Shown here: one piece after another, positions 60,321-64,000 of the stretch | Layout: every line of letters starts with the position of its first letter | How positions within the stretch are numbered: the stretch's first letter is position 1 | Assembly (NCBI GenBank): GCA_900129595.1 | Contig: FQWG01000005.1 | Location: 186,001-250,000 of the forward strand | Reading direction: 5' to 3' | DNA from: Flavobacterium frigidimaris | GTDB taxonomy: Bacteria; Bacteroidota; Bacteroidia; Flavobacteriales; Flavobacteriaceae | Length of the DNA stretch: 64,000 bases | The notes under the pieces: model-generated | Database searches by the model: none | What the model was told of the DNA's origin: nothing | What the model saw: the letters and a program-made list of their open reading frames with translations, nothing else | Position numbers and translations under genes: made by a program

Positions 60321-61271
60321 ATGATGAAAAAAGTACTTTATGTTTTGACAGTAGGTTTGTTTTTAGGCCTTTCATCCTGTAACAATGATGATGCTCCTTT
60401 AAATAACGAAAGCGCAAGTGCAGTAGCAACAAGCAAAAGTGGCGTAACAAGAAAAACGGTCACAGATCCGGCAATTGGAACCACATCAACACTTACTCTG
60501 ACCAGTGCATTATTAGCAAGCGGAACCACTACAACTGGCGGTAAATACTGGGAGAATACCTATGTTTCCGGTACTAATCTTAATGTTGACATCTTTACAT
60601 TTTCGCATACAGCAACTTCTGCAGGTTATAATTACTGGGATGGTTTTACGGTATCTAATGTAAATGATATTACCGATTATGGTTCAGGCGCAGCACCTGG
60701 CGGATCTGATGGCTGGGTAGCGCATCAGTGGGGAACAATGGCGGGAAGTGGCTTTGGAAGTTCTTCTTCTGTAACTCCGGGGACTCCGGGAACAGCAGGA
60801 GATCCTTATATTGTTGCCTATTGGTCAAGTTATTTAGATCCTAAAAATCCACAAGGAACTACTTTTAGCGAAAGCAGTTTTTCTAACTGGATTAAAATTG
60901 GAAACACTGGATTATACCAAGTTGAAGGATTAAAAATAAACATGCATCCATGGCCCTATTACGGTTGTTTGTACGGAGATGGATTTGCAAGGGCGTTTAC
61001 TTCAGGTGATTCTTTCAAATTATTAATTTACGGCGTAACCGAAGACGGAACTATTACCAATCCCATTACTCATACATTAGCCAATCATACAGGATCTTCA
61101 TTGGTAATGCCTACAGGCTGGGTAAATGTAAGCGCAACTAATCTTCAAAGTTTAGGAGAAGTACAATATCTTGTTTTTCAAATGTCTTCAACAGACTTTG
61201 ATTTAGTTTATGGAATGAATACCGCAGCTTATTTTTGTCTGGATAAGTTATCAGTAAAACGAACAGAATAA
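60321..61271 (+). CDS. DUF4465 lipoprotein, possible BtuH-type cobamide-binding protein
   Basis: A 316-residue lipoprotein with lipobox GLSSCNNDDAP (Cys20). After a low-complexity Ser/Thr linker comes a DUF4465-type jelly-roll: KYWENTYVSGTNLNVDIFTF, YNYWDGFTVSNVNDITDYGS, YIVAYWSSYLDPKN and a closing FDLVYGMNTAAYFCLDKLSV. From memory, DUF4465 proteins in Bacteroides B12 loci were shown to bind cobamides and named BtuH. Here the upstream cobalamin riboswitch supports that reading. It is the last gene of the locus and is followed directly by a terminator. Confidence 0.82.
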   Translation: MMKKVLYVLTVGLFLGLSSCNNDDAPLNNESASAVATSKSGVTRKTVTDPAIGTTSTLTLTSALLASGTTTTGGKYWENTYVSGTNLNVDIFTFSHTATSAGYNYWDGFTVSNVNDITDYGSGAAPGGSDGWVAHQWGTMAGSGFGSSSSVTPGTPGTAGDPYIVAYWSSYLDPKNPQGTTFSESSFSNWIKIGNTGLYQVEGLKINMHPWPYYGCLYGDGFARAFTSGDSFKLLIYGVTEDGTITNPITHTLANHTGSSLVMPTGWVNVSATNLQSLGEVQYLVFQMSSTDFDLVYGMNTAAYFCLDKLSVKRTE

Positions 61272-61293
61272 AACATTAGAGTATACCAGATAC

Positions 61294-61325
61294 AATAAGA
61301 GCCATTAAAAGATGGCTCTTATTTA
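61294..61325. terminator. Bidirectional terminator after the DUF4465 gene
   Basis: AATAAGAGCCAT and ATGGCTCTTATT are perfect 12-bp arms with a 6-nt loop, with T-rich flanks. It lies between the DUF4465 gene and the convergent monooxygenase gene and can serve both. Confidence 0.85.
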
Positions 61326-61339
61326 TTATAGTCTATTTT

Positions 61340-62788
61340 TTAATCGTCTTTTTTCTTCAAACAGCGTCCTCTTGGTTCATCGCCTTCATGTAGTACAATA
61401 TCAGAATGCAGGAATTGGGCGGCATCTGCTGAATCTTTTACTTTGACAGCACTCCTTTCTAACATTTCTGTTTCAAATTCATTCAATACACTTTCTCTTA
61501 ATCCCACTTTTTTCCAATGTGATAAAGATTTACATCCTTTAAATAGCAGCCGGGCCAATGTGAGCGCATCAAGAAGTGCCTGATTGGCTCCTTGTCCTTT
61601 AAAAGGGCTCATTGGGTGCGCTGCATCTCCAATTAGTGTTATTTGTCCGTTTTTTTCCAACAATTCAGAGCGAAGCAATTCACGGTCATATACGGGATAA
61701 CCGGAAATCTGAGCTTCCGGTGTTGCTAATAAAATTTCAGGTATAGGACTGTGCCATTGTGTTCTGCGACAGGCTTCTTCTTTAAGAGCTTTAAGCCCCT
61801 GAGCGCTTAATGTCTTGGCCTCATCTTCGGTCATAGGAAAACTAAGCTGCCACATTATGGCATCAGACGTATATGGCATCATGTAGATGCGCTCATTGCC
61901 ATTGGCAGTTTGAAATACGGTAGCGGAATCTAATAAAGAGCTATCAAGTCCTTTAAGAGCTTTCAAAGGACAAATACCCAATATTACAATACAGCCCAGA
62001 TAACGCAAAGGCGTAACATCTTCACCAATCAATAGCTTCCGAACTGAGCTGCGAATACCATCCGCGCCAACTACAACATCAGCCTTGCAATTTTTGATCT
62101 CTCCGTTTACCTGAAAGCTCAGGGTAATACTTTCATCTTTACATTTGGTAAAATCTATTAATTGATGTCCCCAATTTACGGCACTTTCTCCGCCAAGTTG
62201 CTCCAGAAGTGCCAGACGTAAAGATTGTCGCGCAATATGTATATTCGAACGTTTCTGAAATGTTGTTGTATCAGACGGTATCCATTTTCTCACGCCCCAT
62301 TCCCCAATTACGTTTCCTTCTGTAGTATGAACCAAATGTCGTGTTGAAATCACGCCTTCGTTTAAGGAGAAAATCCCAAATCCTTCGATTGCTTTACTGG
62401 CTTGCTGCAAAGTCAGTCCGTAACCCTGAGATCGGGAATCAAAATTGCTGTCGCGTTCGTAAAGCGTAAAAGGGATTCCGCGGTGCAAACAGGCCACTGC
62501 CAGAGCCACTCCGCCAATACCTGCGCCAATAATTGCAACGTGCGGGTAATTTTCTTTGTCCGGTAAAGCAGGATCAAGGGAAGGAAGTAATCCGGATCCC
62601 GAACAGTTCAAACAGGAGATTAAGTGGGCTTTAGGGCGAACCGGAGCTGTTTCTTCGCTATTTGCTTTTTCGAACTCATCCAGTGCGGTCTGATAACGGA
62701 GTCTTACTTTCTTGCTGAGCCGTTGGCTTTTTTTGCCGCGTCCCTGACATTCCGGACAAATAGTCCAGTTTGTTCCTTCATTTTTCAT
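61340..62788 (-). CDS. FAD-dependent monooxygenase (PHBH/TetX-like) with N-terminal CxxC zinc-finger-like segment
   Basis: A 482-residue flavoprotein. I choose the ATG at 62788, preceded by GGAG, over an in-frame GTG at 62812. The first 75 residues hold two DnaJ-like cysteine pairs, CPECQGRGKK and CLNCSGSGLL, about 50 residues apart. The flavin domain follows: VAIIGAGIGGVALAVACLHRG with YERD, then VVGADGIRSSVRKLL (DG motif), and TLIGDAAHPMSPFKGQGANQ (GD motif). It is a class A hydroxylase similar to TetX and salicylate-type enzymes; the substrate is unknown. It lies downstream of a LacI regulator on the same strand, which probably controls it. Confidence 0.88.
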   Translation of the reverse strand: MKNEGTNWTICPECQGRGKKSQRLSKKVRLRYQTALDEFEKANSEETAPVRPKAHLISCLNCSGSGLLPSLDPALPDKENYPHVAIIGAGIGGVALAVACLHRGIPFTLYERDSNFDSRSQGYGLTLQQASKAIEGFGIFSLNEGVISTRHLVHTTEGNVIGEWGVRKWIPSDTTTFQKRSNIHIARQSLRLALLEQLGGESAVNWGHQLIDFTKCKDESITLSFQVNGEIKNCKADVVVGADGIRSSVRKLLIGEDVTPLRYLGCIVILGICPLKALKGLDSSLLDSATVFQTANGNERIYMMPYTSDAIMWQLSFPMTEDEAKTLSAQGLKALKEEACRRTQWHSPIPEILLATPEAQISGYPVYDRELLRSELLEKNGQITLIGDAAHPMSPFKGQGANQALLDALTLARLLFKGCKSLSHWKKVGLRESVLNEFETEMLERSAVKVKDSADAAQFLHSDIVLHEGDEPRGRCLKKKDD

Positions 62789-62853
62789 TTTTTTTACTCC
62801 TTCTTTTTTCACTTTATTCAGGCTATTCTCAATTGTTTTTAGACCAATAGATT

Positions 62854-63876
62854 TTACACTTCTTTACCTAATGTAGAAGCACGATATACAAGTTTAGCAT
62901 CCAGTATTATCGTTTGGCTTGCTGATGTATTGTCTTTTATTTTTTCGATTAAAAGTGTTGCGGCACTTTCGCCCATTTGAGTCAAAGGCTGCTCGACACT
63001 GGTCAATTGAGGAAATACATTGACAGAGAATTCTGTTCCCGAGAAACTTGCAATGGCAATTTCTTCAGGAACTTTTATACCTTGTTCCTGTAAATAGTTC
63101 ATCGCACCAATCGCTAAGGTATCAGTAAAAGCAAAAATACTGTCAAATTTCACGTTGTTGTCAATTAATTGTTTGGCGGCAATTCTTCCGGCTTCAAATC
63201 CTACGCCATTAGTCTTTATCATAAGTTGCGAATCGTAAAGATTATGCTTGGTTAAAATACGTTGATAACCACCTGCACGTTCTATCGCATTTCGAACAGT
63301 CGAAGGCCCCATTAAATGCACAATTTTGGTACGCCCACAACTAATAAGATGTTCGATCATCAAAGAGGCCTTAATATGATCGTCCACCAAAACTTTCGAA
63401 ACATCAAGCGTATTTTGTGGGATTCTGTCAAAAAATACCAAGGGAGTTCCGCGATGTATTATTTCTTCATAGATACTCTGATTGTGGGTTTCGTGGCAAA
63501 GATTAATGATAATCCCGTCAACATTAAAACTTTCCAGCAACAGCAGATTTTCCCTTTCGCGTACAGGATCTTCGTCTGATTGCAGAATGATAACCTTATA
63601 TCCCAAAGGATAAAGAATGTTGTGAACACCTTGCAGCACTTTAGATGAAAAAGGAGTTGTCATTTCCGGAACAACAAATCCTATGCTTTTCGTTTTGCCG
63701 TATTTGAGATTCAGAGCCGTTACATTGGGTTTGTATCCCAGTTTTTGAGCGGCTTCCAAAACCCTGTTTTTTGTATCAGAATGTATGTTTTTATCATTAA
63801 GCAATGCCCTCGATATAGTCGAAGTAGATAAGGAAAGATACTGTGCAAGATCTTTTATGGTGGTTCGTTTCATCAT
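62854..63876 (-). CDS. LacI-family transcriptional regulator (second)
   Basis: About 340 residues; the likely start is the ATG pair at 63876/63873, just before KRTTIKDLAQYLSLSTSTISRAL, although the frame is open to an ATG at 63900. The helix-turn-helix and hinge (NVTALNLKYGKTKSIGFVVPE) are intact, followed by the ligand-binding half with FFDRIPQNTLDVSKVLVDDH and ASFSGTEFSVNVFPQLTSVEQP. Its gene is 65 bp upstream of the monooxygenase on the same strand. It differs clearly from the LacI protein at 32673, so it probably serves another regulon. Confidence 0.9.
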   Translation of the reverse strand: MMKRTTIKDLAQYLSLSTSTISRALLNDKNIHSDTKNRVLEAAQKLGYKPNVTALNLKYGKTKSIGFVVPEMTTPFSSKVLQGVHNILYPLGYKVIILQSDEDPVRERENLLLLESFNVDGIIINLCHETHNQSIYEEIIHRGTPLVFFDRIPQNTLDVSKVLVDDHIKASLMIEHLISCGRTKIVHLMGPSTVRNAIERAGGYQRILTKHNLYDSQLMIKTNGVGFEAGRIAAKQLIDNNVKFDSIFAFTDTLAIGAMNYLQEQGIKVPEEIAIASFSGTEFSVNVFPQLTSVEQPLTQMGESAATLLIEKIKDNTSASQTIILDAKLVYRASTLGKEV

Positions 63877-64000
63877 GCTTAATTTGTTCAAAAATAACAA
63901 TAATCCGACACATAGTCCTGAAGCTTCGATGTAGATTTTATGTTTATAAAGAAAACTGTTTCTTTTCCTCGGATAATTTTGTAAGTTTTTATGAATTGAA

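Noticed and set aside
1..64000. CRISPR arrays, tRNA or rRNA genes, insertion sequences with transposases, prophage genes
   Set aside because: None was recognised; the only repeats are the inverted-repeat element family and one short tandem repeat.

Overview
The window reads as chromosome of a Flavobacterium-like member of the Bacteroidota. The support is an AT-rich sequence, SusC/SusD pairs, many exported glycoside hydrolases ending their signal peptides in AQ or SQ, weak Shine-Dalgarno sites, two promoters of the Bacteroidota type (TTG-N19-TAnnTTTG), and proteins typical of flavobacteria such as PNGase F and glycosylasparaginase. No tRNA, rRNA, CRISPR array or transposase was seen.

Layout. 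1-6351: RND efflux operon (adaptor tail, pump, TolC-like channel) plus a 14-helix MFS exporter. 6447-10409: DUF2652 protein, Fur-family regulator, His-rich Zn/Cd-type P1B ATPase and a small HMA metal-binding protein. 10482-11540: orphan LytS-type sensor kinase. 11747-50870: a very large glycan utilisation island. It holds four GH29 fucosidases, a probable GH110 alpha-1,3-galactosidase, a GH2 beta-galactosidase, a GH3 with PA14 insert, a GH20 hexosaminidase, PNGase F, N4-(beta-GlcNAc)-asparaginase, an M28 peptidase, a large serine esterase/peptidase, a ROK kinase, SusC/SusD, and AraC and LacI regulators. The same island encodes L-fucose uptake (FucP) and a non-phosphorylating L-fucose pathway: mutarotase, SDR dehydrogenase, lactonase, UxaA-family dehydratase, second SDR and FAH-family hydrolase. 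51006-54356: deoxynucleotidase, then an MFS-HAD-DeoR operon behind a perfect 50-bp palindrome. 54442-55314: JmjC/cupin-like protein. 55775-61323: cobalamin riboswitch followed by three tandem paralogous lipoproteins and a DUF4465 lipoprotein. 61340-63876: FAD monooxygenase with an N-terminal CxxC zinc-finger-like segment, and a second LacI regulator.

How it fits together. The enzyme set suits fucosylated and alpha-galactosylated glycoprotein glycans (blood-group-like or complex N-glycans). PNGase F and the asparaginase would remove glycans from peptide or Asn, exo-glycosidases would trim them, SusCD would import the pieces, and released fucose would go to pyruvate and lactate. Eight loci in the island carry variants of one palindrome, ACTAAATCGATTTAGT, placed at promoters of its transcription units. 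I propose it as the operator of the LacI regulator at 32673-33686, which carries one in its own promoter.

Most notable observations: two gene-decay scars in the fucose/lactate branch (internally deleted fuconolactonase at 22207-22591, lutA/lldE start remnant at 47961-48044), three copies of a 142-144 bp inverted-repeat element, the 50-bp palindrome at 51609-51658, a HAD protein lacking its nucleophile Asp, an SDR lacking the YxxxK lysine, and a B12-riboswitch locus with lipoproteins but no receptor in view.
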